This document shows positions 25,151 through 35,086 of a stretch of DNA of 64,000 bases, in pieces; position 1 is the first letter of the stretch, and every line of letters starts with the position of its first letter. The position numbers were made by a program, and so were the translations under genes. The DNA comes from an uncultured Campylobacter sp. (GTDB taxonomy: Bacteria > Actinomycetota > Actinomycetes > Mycobacteriales > Mycobacteriaceae), in NCBI GenBank assembly GCA_946221035.1, contig CAMIME010000003.1, positions 35,524 to 99,523 on the forward strand. The letters run 5' to 3'. A model generated the notes under the pieces. The model was given only the letters and a program-made list of their open reading frames with translations. It did no database searches and was not told the DNA's origin.

Positions 25151-27115
25151 ATGCGAGCATCCCGATCCCCCAAGACCTGGCGCACCGCGGTGGCGCTGCC
25201 GGCCGTTGCGGCGTTCGTCGCGACGCTTGTGCCCGCGGCTCCCGTGGCCACGGCGCAAGACGCGTCCTCCGACCTCTCGTCGGCGCTGTCCTCGCGCGGT
25301 GGCAACCGCGGCCTGTCCGACGGCCTGCGCCCCTCCGACCCGCCGGCGCGCACCCCGATCGAGGTCGACCGCAACCCGCAAATTCCGGGCCTGCCCGAGG
25401 GTGTGAAGGTCGACCGCATCGAGTGGCTGACCAGCCGCCGCGTCGCGGTGTTCATCAAGTCCGCCGCGATGCCGAAGGATCTGATCCAGGTGCAGATCCT
25501 CCTCGCCCGCGACTGGCACTCCAACCCGGGCGCGAAGTTCCCCGAGGTGTGGGCGCTCGACGGCCTGCGCGCGCGCGACGACGAAAACGGCTGGACCATC
25601 GAAACGAACATCGAGCAGTTCTACGCCGACAAGAACGTCAACGTCATCCTGCCGGTGGGCGGCGAGTCCTCCTTCTACTCCGACTGGCAGCGCGAGAACA
25701 ACGGCAAGCACTACAAGTGGGAGACGTTCCTCACCCGCGAGCTCGTGCCGATTTTGAACAACGAGTTCCGCTCCAACGGCCGCCGCGCCGTCGTCGGGCT
25801 TTCCATGGGTGGCACCGCCGCGATGAACCTGGCGGAGCGCAACCCGCAGCTGTTCGACTTCGTCGGTTCCTTCTCCGGCTACCTGGACACCACCACCACC
25901 GGCATGCCGACCGCCATCAAGGCCGCGCAGCTGGACGCCGGCGGCTACAACTCGGAGGCCATGTGGGGCCCGCTCGGCTCCCAGGACTGGATCGACCACG
26001 ACCCGAAGCTGGGCATTGAAAACCTCGCCGGCAAGACGGTCTACGTCTCCGCCGGGTCGGGCCGCGACGACTTCGGTAACGCCGAGTCCGTGGCCAAGGG
26101 CCAGGCCAACGCGGCCGGCATGGGTCTCGAGGTGATCTCGCGCCTGTCCACCCAGACCTTCGTGGACTACGCCTCGCGCACCTCCGTGAAACCGATCGTG
26201 CGCTTCCGCCCCTCCGGTGTGCACTCGTGGGAATACTGGCAGTTCGAGATGGCGCAGGCCTGGCCCTACATCGCTAACGCCCTCGACGTGCCGGAGGGCG
26301 ACCGCGGTTCCAAGTGCACCCCGATCGGCGCGATCGCCGAGGCCACGGCCAGCGGCGTGATCGGCACCTGCGTCAACGACGAGTACGACGCCGGCGCCAA
26401 CGCCCGCGGCAAGGCGCAGGACTTCCGCGGCGGCACCGCCTACTGGTCCCCGCAGACCGGCGCCCACGCGCTCTACGGCGCGATCCTGGCCAAGTACAAC
26501 GGCCTGGGCGGCGCCGCGGGCTGGCTCGGCTTCCCCAAGACCACCGAGGAGAAAACCCCGGATGGCAAGGGCCGCTTCGTGCACTTCGAAAACGGCTCCA
26601 TCTACTGGACCCCGGAGACGGGCGCGTACGCCATCCCGGGCGACATGTTCGAGGCCTGGGGCAAGAACGGCTACGAAGGCGGGGACCTGAAGTACCCGGT
26701 TGCCGAGGCCAACCAGGTGGGCAAGGGCTACGTGCAGAAGTTCCAGGGCGGCTACCTCACCCGCAACCCGGACAACTCGCACTACGTGGTCCACGGCGCG
26801 ATCGGCGAGAAGTATGGCGAGCTGGGCACCGCGACCTCGGCTCTCGGCTTCCCGCGCTCCAACGAGATCGCGATCCGCGGCGGCGCCTTCCAGCAGTTTG
26901 AGAAGGGCAACATCTACTGGTCCGCGGCCACCGGCGCCCACGTCGTGCTCTACGGCGACATCTTCGACGAGTGGGGCAAGCGCGGCTTCGAGCAGGGCGA
27001 GCTCGGCTGGCCTACCTCCGACATGGCGGCCATCCCGGCGGGCGGCCTGACCATCGACTTCCAGCGCGGCACGATCCAGCAGGTCAACGGCGCGGTCAAC
27101 GTAAGGAAGAAGTAG
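25151..27115 (+). CDS. cop1: Mycoloyltransferase with C-terminal LGFP repeats (PS1/Cop1/MytA type)
   Basis: This 654 aa secreted protein corresponds to PS1/Cop1 of corynebacteria. A signal peptide ends near ATAQ (36). The esterase domain (about 85-390) has GLSMGG (Ser218), 'GGESSFYSDW' and an active histidine in 'SGVHSWEYW'. About four LGFP units follow (about 420-650), e.g. 'GWLGFPKTTEE' and 'SALGFPRSNE', each with a 'YWSP/YWTP' step; they are thought to tether the enzyme to the wall. The ATG at 25151 has TAGGAG upstream; an in-frame GTG at 25112 overlaps the promoter. It overlaps the next gene by one base (TAGTG). Confidence 0.95.
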   Translation: MRASRSPKTWRTAVALPAVAAFVATLVPAAPVATAQDASSDLSSALSSRGGNRGLSDGLRPSDPPARTPIEVDRNPQIPGLPEGVKVDRIEWLTSRRVAVFIKSAAMPKDLIQVQILLARDWHSNPGAKFPEVWALDGLRARDDENGWTIETNIEQFYADKNVNVILPVGGESSFYSDWQRENNGKHYKWETFLTRELVPILNNEFRSNGRRAVVGLSMGGTAAMNLAERNPQLFDFVGSFSGYLDTTTTGMPTAIKAAQLDAGGYNSEAMWGPLGSQDWIDHDPKLGIENLAGKTVYVSAGSGRDDFGNAESVAKGQANAAGMGLEVISRLSTQTFVDYASRTSVKPIVRFRPSGVHSWEYWQFEMAQAWPYIANALDVPEGDRGSKCTPIGAIAEATASGVIGTCVNDEYDAGANARGKAQDFRGGTAYWSPQTGAHALYGAILAKYNGLGGAAGWLGFPKTTEEKTPDGKGRFVHFENGSIYWTPETGAYAIPGDMFEAWGKNGYEGGDLKYPVAEANQVGKGYVQKFQGGYLTRNPDNSHYVVHGAIGEKYGELGTATSALGFPRSNEIAIRGGAFQQFEKGNIYWSAATGAHVVLYGDIFDEWGKRGFEQGELGWPTSDMAAIPAGGLTIDFQRGTIQQVNGAVNVRKK

Positions 27116-27594
27116 TGCGCAAGCTCGCAGTTTGCTTAGCGACGGCTCCGCTTCTCGCCATCACCGCATGCAGGGGCGCCACGGTGGATTCCGAAGACGT
27201 GACGGAAACCGCGACGGCCACCTCGACCGCTACCAGCACAGCCACCAGTACCGCCACGAGTACGGCGAGTTCGACCGCGAGCTCCGCGACAGCCGCGGCG
27301 GTGCCGTCAGGGGGTGGCGACCAGCCTGCCCACGAGGTGGAAAGTGTGCCGTCGCAGGCTGCGGCGTACTCGCCGGAGGAGCAGGCCTTCCTGGATCATC
27401 TGCGGGAAAACGGACTGAATATCGAGGGCGTTGAGGATCAGCTCACAGCAACGGGGCTTACTGTGTGCGCGAACGACCCCATTACCCGCGACGCGGTGGC
27501 CGGGCAGCTCGTGGAGCAGCGCCGCACCGACATGGACGCCGCGCAGGTCGCCGCCTTGATCAGCGACACGGCGCGCGCGAACCTCTGCGGCTAA
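27115..27594 (+). CDS. DUF732-type lipoprotein with TATS-repeat linker
   Basis: This 159 aa lipoprotein has a signal peptide with lipobox ITAC (Cys19). A low-complexity linker of repeated Thr-Ala-Thr-Ser units (about 30-62) leads to a C-terminal helical domain with two cysteines ('TVCANDP' and the terminal 'NLCG') as in DUF732 proteins. Function is unknown. GTG is the start, overlapping the cop1 stop by one base, so it is coupled to the mycoloyltransferase. It was probably co-opted into the envelope operon. A variant of the dispersed element (GCTTAGCGACG) falls in its signal-peptide codons. Confidence 0.8.
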   Translation: MRKLAVCLATAPLLAITACRGATVDSEDVTETATATSTATSTATSTATSTASSTASSATAAAVPSGGGDQPAHEVESVPSQAAAYSPEEQAFLDHLRENGLNIEGVEDQLTATGLTVCANDPITRDAVAGQLVEQRRTDMDAAQVAALISDTARANLCG

Positions 27595-27612
27595 CAGGCT
27601 AAAAGGAGGACT

Positions 27613-28563
27613 ATGCGCCGATCGCGCAACGCTTTTGTAGTGGCCGGTGTCATCGTAGTGCTGGCGCTCATTGCCCTTGGGATCTACCAGTGGCGCACCG
27701 GGGAGACCGGGCCGCTCGAGCCTGAAGCCCAGCGCCCCACCACGTCCGAGAGCGTCCCGGAGCTGCCGCCGGAGCCCGCGTGGTGCCCCGCGGTCGAGCT
27801 CGTATCTGTGCCCGGAACGTGGGAATCTTCACCCGAGGACGACCCGTTCAACCCACAGGCCAACCCGGCGAGCCTCATGCTCAACATCACGCGCCCGATC
27901 CAAGAGCAGTACGACATCGAGCAGGTGCGCGTGTTCACGGTGCCGTACACCGCGCAGTTCCGCAACATTCAAACGCAGCGCGGGCGCGAGGAGATGACGT
28001 ACGACGAATCGCGCGCCGAAGGCACCGCGAAGCTGCGCGGGGAGCTCGCGCACGTTGCGGAGCAGTGCCACTCCACGCGTTTCATCATTGCGGGGTTTTC
28101 GCAGGGTGCGGTGATTGTGGGGGACGTGGCGTCGTCGATAGGCAATGGCAACGGCCCCATCCCGCCGGAGCGGCTTGCGGGCGCGGTGATGATCGCGGAC
28201 GGCCGCCGGGAAAACGGCGTCGGCGTCAATCCGGGCGTGCCGGTGGCGGGCGTCGGGGCGGAGATCGCGCTGCAGCCCCTGCAGCGGGTCGCGGACGCGG
28301 TCACGCCAGGTGCGACCATGACGGGCCCGCGCCCCGGCGGCTTCGGCGTGGTGGCGGATCGGGCGTTTGAAATCTGCGCGCCGAATGACGGGGTGTGCGA
28401 CGCGCCCGTGGGCGTCGGTAACGCCATGGACCGCGCGCGCGACCTCATACTTGCCAATGGCAACCACTCCCTCTACGCCACCAACCCCGGCGTGATTGAG
28501 GGGACCACCGCCACCCAGTGGACAGTAGATTGGGTGCGGTCCGTCGTACACCAAGGAGGATAG
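27613..28563 (+). CDS. Cutinase-family envelope lipase, Culp6/Rv3802-like
   Basis: This 316 aa protein is anchored by an N-terminal transmembrane helix (about 8-26). The cutinase fold has the nucleophile elbow GFSQGA (Ser163), the acid region 'CAPNDGVCD' and a late histidine in 'NGNHSLYATN'. The Rv3802c homologue next to fadD32 and pks13 in mycobacteria is an essential envelope phospholipase/thioesterase that acts outside the membrane. AAAAGGAGGA is a strong ribosome binding site. fadD32 starts directly after its stop codon, so the two are co-translated. Confidence 0.92.
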   Translation: MRRSRNAFVVAGVIVVLALIALGIYQWRTGETGPLEPEAQRPTTSESVPELPPEPAWCPAVELVSVPGTWESSPEDDPFNPQANPASLMLNITRPIQEQYDIEQVRVFTVPYTAQFRNIQTQRGREEMTYDESRAEGTAKLRGELAHVAEQCHSTRFIIAGFSQGAVIVGDVASSIGNGNGPIPPERLAGAVMIADGRRENGVGVNPGVPVAGVGAEIALQPLQRVADAVTPGATMTGPRPGGFGVVADRAFEICAPNDGVCDAPVGVGNAMDRARDLILANGNHSLYATNPGVIEGTTATQWTVDWVRSVVHQGG

Positions 28564-30366
28564 ATGGATCTACAGCAGCTGATTGCAAAGTTCATGGACG
28601 AGCGGGGCAACATCGTCGTTCCCCCCAACTTCACCCTCCCGCGGCTGATGGAGCTGCTCTACCAGGCCCACGCTCAGGCCGGCGGGGCGGACGCAGTCGC
28701 GTTGCGTGACTGGGACTTCTCCACCGACGCCGAGGGCACCGCCACCGTGTACACCCGAGCCGAGGTGAACACGCGGATCAAGGCGGTCGCGGCGCGCCTG
28801 GCGCAGATCGGCTCGCCCGGGGACCGGGTGGCCATCATGGCGGAGAACTCCGCCGCGTACCTGTTCGGCTTCCTTGGTGCGATGTACGCCGGCCAGGTGC
28901 CGGTGCCGCTGTACGACCCGAACGAGCCCGGCCACGCGGACCACCTGCGCGCTGTGCTTGACGACGCCCAGACGCACGTCGTCGTCACCAACACCGCCGG
29001 CGCCGCCGCCGTGCGCTCCTATTTCGCGGAGCTGCCGGGCGCGGAGCGTCCCCGCATCCTGTCCGTGGATTCGCTGCCCGATTCGCTGGCGCAGGCGTGG
29101 GAACCCATCGCGGTCACCGAGGACCGCGACACCTCCAAGGACGTGTGCTTTTTGCAGTACACCTCCGGTTCGACGCGCAACCCGGCCGGTGTGATCATTA
29201 CGAACGAGTCGATCGTCACCGACGTCATCCAGATCTACGAGGCGATCGTGTTCCACATGCCGATGCGCGCCGTGAGCTGGCTGCCGCTGCACCACGACAT
29301 GGGCATCATCGTGGCCACCCTCGTGCTGCTGCTGGGCCAGGAAATTGAGATCTTCAGCCCCCGCGAGTTCATCCAGCAGCCAAAGCGCTGGATCGAGCGC
29401 ATGGCGCGCCGCGAGGACGACCCGGCGGACATCCACACCTACGCCGCCGTGCCGAACTTCGCCCTCGACCTCTGCGCCCGCTACGCCGCGCCGGAGAAGC
29501 CCGAGGACTACGACCTCACCTCCATCGACGGCATCATCTGCGGCTCCGAGTCCGTTTCGCGCGCGGGCGTGGACAGCTTTATCGAGGCGTTCGCTCCCTC
29601 CGGCTTCAACCGCCAGGTGCTGCGCCCCTCCTACGGTCTGGCGGAGACCACCCTGCTCGTGGCCACGGACCGCACCGACGAGCGCCCAAAGTTCATCAAC
29701 CTCGACCGCGAGGCGCTCGCCGAGGGCCGCGCGGTGCAAACCGAGGGCGGCGTGCCCATGGCGTCCAACGGCCAGCCGGTGAAGTGGATGCACTTCGCGC
29801 TCGTTGACCCCGAAACGAGGCACGAGGTGGAAGATGGCCGTGTCGGCGAGATTTGGGTCCACGGCAACAACGTCGCAGCCGGCTACTTCAACCGCCCGGA
29901 GGAGACGCAGGAGACCTTCCACAACACCCTCGAATCCGCCATCCAGGAGGGCCTGCCCACCGACGGCTGGTGCGCCACCGGCGACCTGGGCGTGCAGGTG
30001 GACGGCCACCTCTACATCACCGGCCGCGTGAAGGACCTGGTTGTTGTCGCCGGCCGCAACCACTACCCGCAAGACATCGAGGCCACCGTCATGGAGGCCT
30101 CCGACCACGTGCGCCGCGACTCCGTGGCCGCCTTCGCAATCCCGGGCGACGACGTGGAGCGCCTCGTCATCCTCATCGAACGCGCCGACGACGCCACCGA
30201 GGACGGCGACGCCGCCGCCGAGGACGCCATCCGCGCCGCCGTGACCACCAAGCACGGCATTTCGCCGGACACCATCGAGTTCTACGCGCCGAACATGATC
30301 GCGCGCTCCTCCGCGGGCAAGATCGCGCGCCGCGTCAACGCCAAGCGGTTCATGGAGCGAGGGTAG
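28564..30366 (+). CDS. fadD32: Long-chain fatty acyl-AMP ligase FadD32
   Basis: This 600 aa adenylating enzyme activates the meromycolate-equivalent fatty acid as acyl-AMP and loads it on the N-terminal carrier domain of Pks13. The ATP-binding loop is YTSGSTRNPAG (199-209), with 'SYGLAETTLLVA' and 'CATGDLGVQVDGHLYITGRVKD' further on. AAGGAGGA lies just before the ATG. Cutinase gene, fadD32, pks13 and accD3 lie in the order conserved in mycolate producers, so the assignment is firm. Confidence 0.97.
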   Translation: MDLQQLIAKFMDERGNIVVPPNFTLPRLMELLYQAHAQAGGADAVALRDWDFSTDAEGTATVYTRAEVNTRIKAVAARLAQIGSPGDRVAIMAENSAAYLFGFLGAMYAGQVPVPLYDPNEPGHADHLRAVLDDAQTHVVVTNTAGAAAVRSYFAELPGAERPRILSVDSLPDSLAQAWEPIAVTEDRDTSKDVCFLQYTSGSTRNPAGVIITNESIVTDVIQIYEAIVFHMPMRAVSWLPLHHDMGIIVATLVLLLGQEIEIFSPREFIQQPKRWIERMARREDDPADIHTYAAVPNFALDLCARYAAPEKPEDYDLTSIDGIICGSESVSRAGVDSFIEAFAPSGFNRQVLRPSYGLAETTLLVATDRTDERPKFINLDREALAEGRAVQTEGGVPMASNGQPVKWMHFALVDPETRHEVEDGRVGEIWVHGNNVAAGYFNRPEETQETFHNTLESAIQEGLPTDGWCATGDLGVQVDGHLYITGRVKDLVVVAGRNHYPQDIEATVMEASDHVRRDSVAAFAIPGDDVERLVILIERADDATEDGDAAAEDAIRAAVTTKHGISPDTIEFYAPNMIARSSAGKIARRVNAKRFMERG

Positions 30367-30388
30367 GCGGGCGTTAGGCTCAACTGTT

Positions 30389-33300
30389 ATGAATGAGCAC
30401 CAATTAACGCAGTGGCTCACCGAGTGGGTCGAGCGGGCAACCGGCGCGCAAAGCGTGGACCCGACGACGCCGCTCGAGACCTACGGCCTGTCGTCGCGCG
30501 ACGCGGTCATCCTCTCCGGCGAGCTGGAGAACCTCCTCGGCCGCCGGGTCGACCCGACCATCGCGTACCAGTACCCGACCGTGGCGTCGCTGGCGAAGGC
30601 GCTCACGGCCGCGGCGCCGGGTGAGGGGGTGCGGGTGGTGCCGGAGGTTCGTCGTCAAGCGAAGGCGCACGATATCGCCATCGTGGGTTCCGCAGGCCGC
30701 TTCCCGGGCGCGGAAGACAACGACGCATTTTGGCAGCTGCTTATCGACGGCCGCGGGTCCACCGGCCCCCTCCCCGCACCCCGGTGGCACGAGTACCTGG
30801 GCGACCCGGTCGTGCGCACCAAGATGGCGGAGGAAAACACCAACGGTGGGTACATGGACGGCATCGCCGCGTTCGACCACGAGTTTTTCGGAATCTCGCC
30901 GCTCGAGGCCCAGAACATGGACCCGCAGCAGCGCATCATGCTCGAGGTGGCGTGGGAGGCGCTGGAGGACGCGGGCCTGCCCGCCGACCAACTGCGCGGT
31001 GAGGCCGTGGGTGTGTTCGTAGGGTCGTCGAACAACGACTACGGCATGCTCATCGTCGCAGACCCGGCGGAGGCGCACCCGTATGCGCTCACGGGCGCGT
31101 CGTCCGCGGTGATCCCGAACCGGATTTCATACGCGTTCGACTTCCGCGGCCCGTCGATGAACGTGGACACGGCGTGTTCCTCGTCCCTGGTCAGCGTGCA
31201 CCACGCGGTACGGGCGCTGCGCGACGGCGAGGCCGACGTGGCACTCGCCGGCGGCGTGAACATCCTGGCCAACCCGTTTGCGTCGCTGGCGTTTTCTGAG
31301 CTCGGCGTGATCTCGCCGACCGGGCGCATCCACGCGTTTTCCGACGACGCCGACGGCATCGTCCGCTCCGACGCCGCCGGCTTCGTCGTGCTCAAGCGCG
31401 TCGAGGACGCGGTGCGCGACGGCGACCGGGTGATCGCGGTGATCAAGGGCTCCGCCACCAACTCCGACGGGCACTCCAACGGGCTCACCGCACCCAACCC
31501 GGAGGCGCAGGTGGACGTGTTGCTGCGCGCCTACGCGGATGCCGGTGTGGACCCGCTGACCGTCGACCTGGTGGAGGCCCACGGCACCGGCACCATCCTC
31601 GGCGACCCGATCGAGGCAACCGCGCTCGGCGAGGTTCTCGGCCGCGGCCGCGACGCCGCACGCCCGCTACTGCTGGGGTCGGCGAAGTCGAACATCGGCC
31701 ACTCCGAGTCCGCCGCGGGTGTGGTGGCGCTGATCAAGGTGCTCGAGGCGCTCAAGCACGACACGATCCCCGAATCCATCAACTTTTCCGCGCCGAACCG
31801 CTATGTGGACTTCGACGCCGAGCGCATCGAGGTCGTCCAGGACCCCCGCGAATGGCCGCGCTACTCCGGCCGGCGCATCGCGGGCATCTCCGGCTTCGGC
31901 TTCGGCGGCACGAACGCGCACGTGGTGGTCGCGGACTTCGACCCGGCCGACTACCCCGCGCCCACGCCGACCGAAGCCCCGTTCAGCGAGCTCCCGCGGG
32001 CCGCGCTCGCCGTGTCTGGGCTGCTGCCCTCACGGCGCAAGGAGGCGGCCGCCGCGCTCGCGGACTTCCTCGAATCCCGCCCCGATAGCGACCTTTTGCC
32101 GCTGGCCCGCTCGCTGGCGCGCCGCAACCACGGCCGCTCCGCCGCCGTCGTGCAAGCAACCACCACTGAAGAGGCGGTGCGGCGCCTGCGACAGGTCACC
32201 GACGGCAAGATCGGCCCCGGCATCGCCGCCGCCGACGCGCCCACGCCGATGGGCCCCGTCTTCGTCTACTCCGGCTTCGGCTCCCAGCACCGCAAGATGG
32301 CCAAGGAGCTGATGAGCCGCTCCCCGCTTTTCGACGCCCGCATGCGCCAGCTCGACGACATCGTCAAGTTCCAGGCCGGCTGGTCGATGATCGACATCAT
32401 CGAGGACGACGAGAAGACCTACGACACCGAAACCGGTCAGGTCACCATCACCGCGATCCAGATCGCGCAGACCGACCTGTTGGCCAGCATGGGCATCCGC
32501 CCCGCGGCCACGATGGGCATGTCCATGGGCGAGATCGCGGCAGGGTACGGCTCCGGCGGCATCTCCGCCGAGGACGCCATCCTCATCGCCTGCGCGCGCG
32601 CCCGACTGATGGGTGAGGGCGAATCCATGATCGCCGGCACCGATCAGGAAGGCGCCATGGCGGTGGTGGAGCTCTCCCGCGAAGCGCTTGCAGAGTTCGT
32701 GGACAACCACCCGGAGGCCGCCGGGGTCGAACCCGCCGTCTACGCCGGGCCCGGCATGACCACCGTCGGCGGGCCCGGCAAGGCCGTCGACTACCTGGTG
32801 GCGGCGCTGGAGGCCGAGGAGAAGTTCGCGCGCAAACTGCAGGTCAGGGGCGCCGGGCACACCAGCGCGCTCGACCCGATCATGGGCGACCTGGCGGCGG
32901 AGATCGCCGGCATCGAGGCGCGGCCGCTGACCGTGCCGCTGTTTTCCTCCGTCGACCGCGGCGAGGTCTACCCCGCGGGAAGCGTCGTCCACACCGACGA
33001 GTACTTCCTGCGCATGACGCGCCAGCCCGTCTACTTCCAGGACGCCACCGAGGCCGCCTTCAACGCGGGCCACACCACGCTCGTGGAAATCACGCCGAAC
33101 CCGGTCGCGCTGATGGGCATGATGAACACCGCGTTCTCCCTGGGCAAGCCGGATGCGCAGCTGCTCTACACCACGAAGCGCAAGGTGGATGAGCTCGAAT
33201 CGCTCATCGACCTCGCCGCCAAGCTCTACGTCGGCGGCGCGCCCGTCGACTTCGCGGCGATCTACGGGCCGGGTCCGGTCGTGGAGGCGCCGAAGACGCA

Positions 33301-35086
33301 GTTCAAGCGTGTCGATCACTGGACGCCGGCGCGCCCGTCGTCGTCACGCGTGTCGCTTCTGGGCTCGCGCGTGCGGCTACCGGGCGGCGACATCGCGTTC
33401 AGCACCCCCGCCGACCAGATCTTCAGCCCGCACCAGCTCATCGAGGCCGCCGCCGCCGAGGTCGCGCCGGGCGCGCGCGTCGCGGCCACCGAGGAGCACG
33501 GCGTGCTGCCTGCGGAGGGCGAGGTCACCACCATCGTCACCCCCTCTGTCGCCGGGGTGGGCATCAAGCTTTACGACGGCTCCGTCCTCCTCGCCGAGGC
33601 CTTCGCCCTCACCCTGGACGTGCCCGCCGCGCCGGAACCGGAACCCGTTGCGGAGCCGGTTGAGGAGGACCCCGCCGACGAGTTTCGTTGGGACCCCGCG
33701 TCGGGCCAATCCGTGGAGGAGCGCCTGCGCGACATCGTGAGCGAATCCATGGGCTACGACGCGGCCGACCTGCCCGACGAGCTGCCGCTCATCGACCTCG
33801 GGCTGGATTCGCTCATGGGCATGCGTATTAAAAACCGCATCGAGAACGACTTCCAGATCCCGCCGCTGGAGGTGCAGACGCTTCGCGACGCCTCCGTCGC
33901 CGACGTCATTCGCATCGTCGAGGACGCCGTGGCAGGCCGCACCGACGAGCCGCAGCCGCTCGCCTACAACGACGACGCGCGCGACCCGGCGAGCGAGGCT
34001 GCGAAGGCCCACACCGGCGTCGGCGTCGCCCCGCGCGACGCATCCGAGCGCATGGTGTTCGGGGCGTGGGCGAAGTATGCGGGTGCGGCGGCGGCCGGGG
34101 TGACGTCGGAGTTGCCGTCGATAAGCAAGAGCCAAGCGGGCGAGATCGCGGCCCACCTCAGCGAGCGCTCCGGCATCGAGGTCACCGCGGAGGACGTGCT
34201 GGGCGCGCAGACGCTGGAGCCGCTGGCGAACCTCGTGCGCGAGGGGCTGGAGACGCCGGTCGACGGCAACATCCGCGTCTTCCGCGAGGGCACCGCGACG
34301 CCCGTGTTCGTGTTCCACCCGGCGGGCGGGTCGAGCTCGGTGTACGCGCCGCTGGCGCGGCGTCTGGCGGATGACGTGCCGGTCTACGGCGTCGAGCGCC
34401 TCGAGGGCTCGCTAGAGGACCGTGCGGCCGAGTACGTCAAGGACATCACCCGGATCGCGGGCGAGCGCAAGGTTGTGCTCGCCGGGTGGTCCTTCGGCGG
34501 CGCGCTAGCGTACGAGGTCGCGCACCAGCTGGGCAACGAACGTGTCGAGTTCATCGCGCTGCTCGACACCACCCAGCCCTCCGAGCCGATCCCCAACACC
34601 CCCAAGGAAACGAAGGCGCGCTGGGGCCGCTACGCCGCGTTTGCCAAGGAGACGTACGGGCTGGACTTCGAGGTGCCCTACGAGCTGCTGGACACCGCTG
34701 GGGAGGACGCGCTTTTGGCCATGCTCGCGGAGTTTTTGGCCACCACCGACGCCTCCGAGCACGGCCTGGCCGCCGGCGTGCTGGAGCACCAGCGGGCGTC
34801 GTTCGTGGACAACCAGATCCTGAACAAACTCGACTTCACCCGCTGGGCCGACGTCGACGTGCCGGTCATCCTGTTCCGTTCCGAGGGGATGCACGAGGGC
34901 GCAATCAGGCTCGAGCCCAACTACGCCCACATCGACGAGGACGGCGGTTGGGGTGCTATCGTGCGCGACCTGACCATTGTCCACCTGCCGGGGGACCACT
35001 TGGCGGTGGTGGATGAGCCGGCGGTGGGGATCGTCGGCAAGCATATGCAAGCATGGATCGAGGGAAGCGATGACGACCGCCGATAA
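30389..35086 (+). CDS. pks13: Polyketide synthase Pks13 (mycolic acid condensase)
   Basis: This 1565 aa type I synthase performs the Claisen condensation that makes the alpha-alkyl beta-keto acid. Order: N-terminal carrier (about 1-75, GLSSRD with Ser36), ketosynthase (about 93-515; Cys263 in DTACSSS, His398 and His438), acyltransferase (about 620-930; GMSMGE, Ser712), second carrier (GLDSLMG, Ser1141) and thioesterase (about 1300-1565; GWSFGG, Ser1368), which also transfers the product to trehalose. It is shorter than the mycobacterial enzyme (about 1730 aa). TAGGCT lies 8 nt before the ATG. Copies of the dispersed element fall in linkers and surface loops. Confidence 0.97.
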   Translation: MNEHQLTQWLTEWVERATGAQSVDPTTPLETYGLSSRDAVILSGELENLLGRRVDPTIAYQYPTVASLAKALTAAAPGEGVRVVPEVRRQAKAHDIAIVGSAGRFPGAEDNDAFWQLLIDGRGSTGPLPAPRWHEYLGDPVVRTKMAEENTNGGYMDGIAAFDHEFFGISPLEAQNMDPQQRIMLEVAWEALEDAGLPADQLRGEAVGVFVGSSNNDYGMLIVADPAEAHPYALTGASSAVIPNRISYAFDFRGPSMNVDTACSSSLVSVHHAVRALRDGEADVALAGGVNILANPFASLAFSELGVISPTGRIHAFSDDADGIVRSDAAGFVVLKRVEDAVRDGDRVIAVIKGSATNSDGHSNGLTAPNPEAQVDVLLRAYADAGVDPLTVDLVEAHGTGTILGDPIEATALGEVLGRGRDAARPLLLGSAKSNIGHSESAAGVVALIKVLEALKHDTIPESINFSAPNRYVDFDAERIEVVQDPREWPRYSGRRIAGISGFGFGGTNAHVVVADFDPADYPAPTPTEAPFSELPRAALAVSGLLPSRRKEAAAALADFLESRPDSDLLPLARSLARRNHGRSAAVVQATTTEEAVRRLRQVTDGKIGPGIAAADAPTPMGPVFVYSGFGSQHRKMAKELMSRSPLFDARMRQLDDIVKFQAGWSMIDIIEDDEKTYDTETGQVTITAIQIAQTDLLASMGIRPAATMGMSMGEIAAGYGSGGISAEDAILIACARARLMGEGESMIAGTDQEGAMAVVELSREALAEFVDNHPEAAGVEPAVYAGPGMTTVGGPGKAVDYLVAALEAEEKFARKLQVRGAGHTSALDPIMGDLAAEIAGIEARPLTVPLFSSVDRGEVYPAGSVVHTDEYFLRMTRQPVYFQDATEAAFNAGHTTLVEITPNPVALMGMMNTAFSLGKPDAQLLYTTKRKVDELESLIDLAAKLYVGGAPVDFAAIYGPGPVVEAPKTQFKRVDHWTPARPSSSRVSLLGSRVRLPGGDIAFSTPADQIFSPHQLIEAAAAEVAPGARVAATEEHGVLPAEGEVTTIVTPSVAGVGIKLYDGSVLLAEAFALTLDVPAAPEPEPVAEPVEEDPADEFRWDPASGQSVEERLRDIVSESMGYDAADLPDELPLIDLGLDSLMGMRIKNRIENDFQIPPLEVQTLRDASVADVIRIVEDAVAGRTDEPQPLAYNDDARDPASEAAKAHTGVGVAPRDASERMVFGAWAKYAGAAAAGVTSELPSISKSQAGEIAAHLSERSGIEVTAEDVLGAQTLEPLANLVREGLETPVDGNIRVFREGTATPVFVFHPAGGSSSVYAPLARRLADDVPVYGVERLEGSLEDRAAEYVKDITRIAGERKVVLAGWSFGGALAYEVAHQLGNERVEFIALLDTTQPSEPIPNTPKETKARWGRYAAFAKETYGLDFEVPYELLDTAGEDALLAMLAEFLATTDASEHGLAAGVLEHQRASFVDNQILNKLDFTRWADVDVPVILFRSEGMHEGAIRLEPNYAHIDEDGGWGAIVRDLTIVHLPGDHLAVVDEPAVGIVGKHMQAWIEGSDDDRR

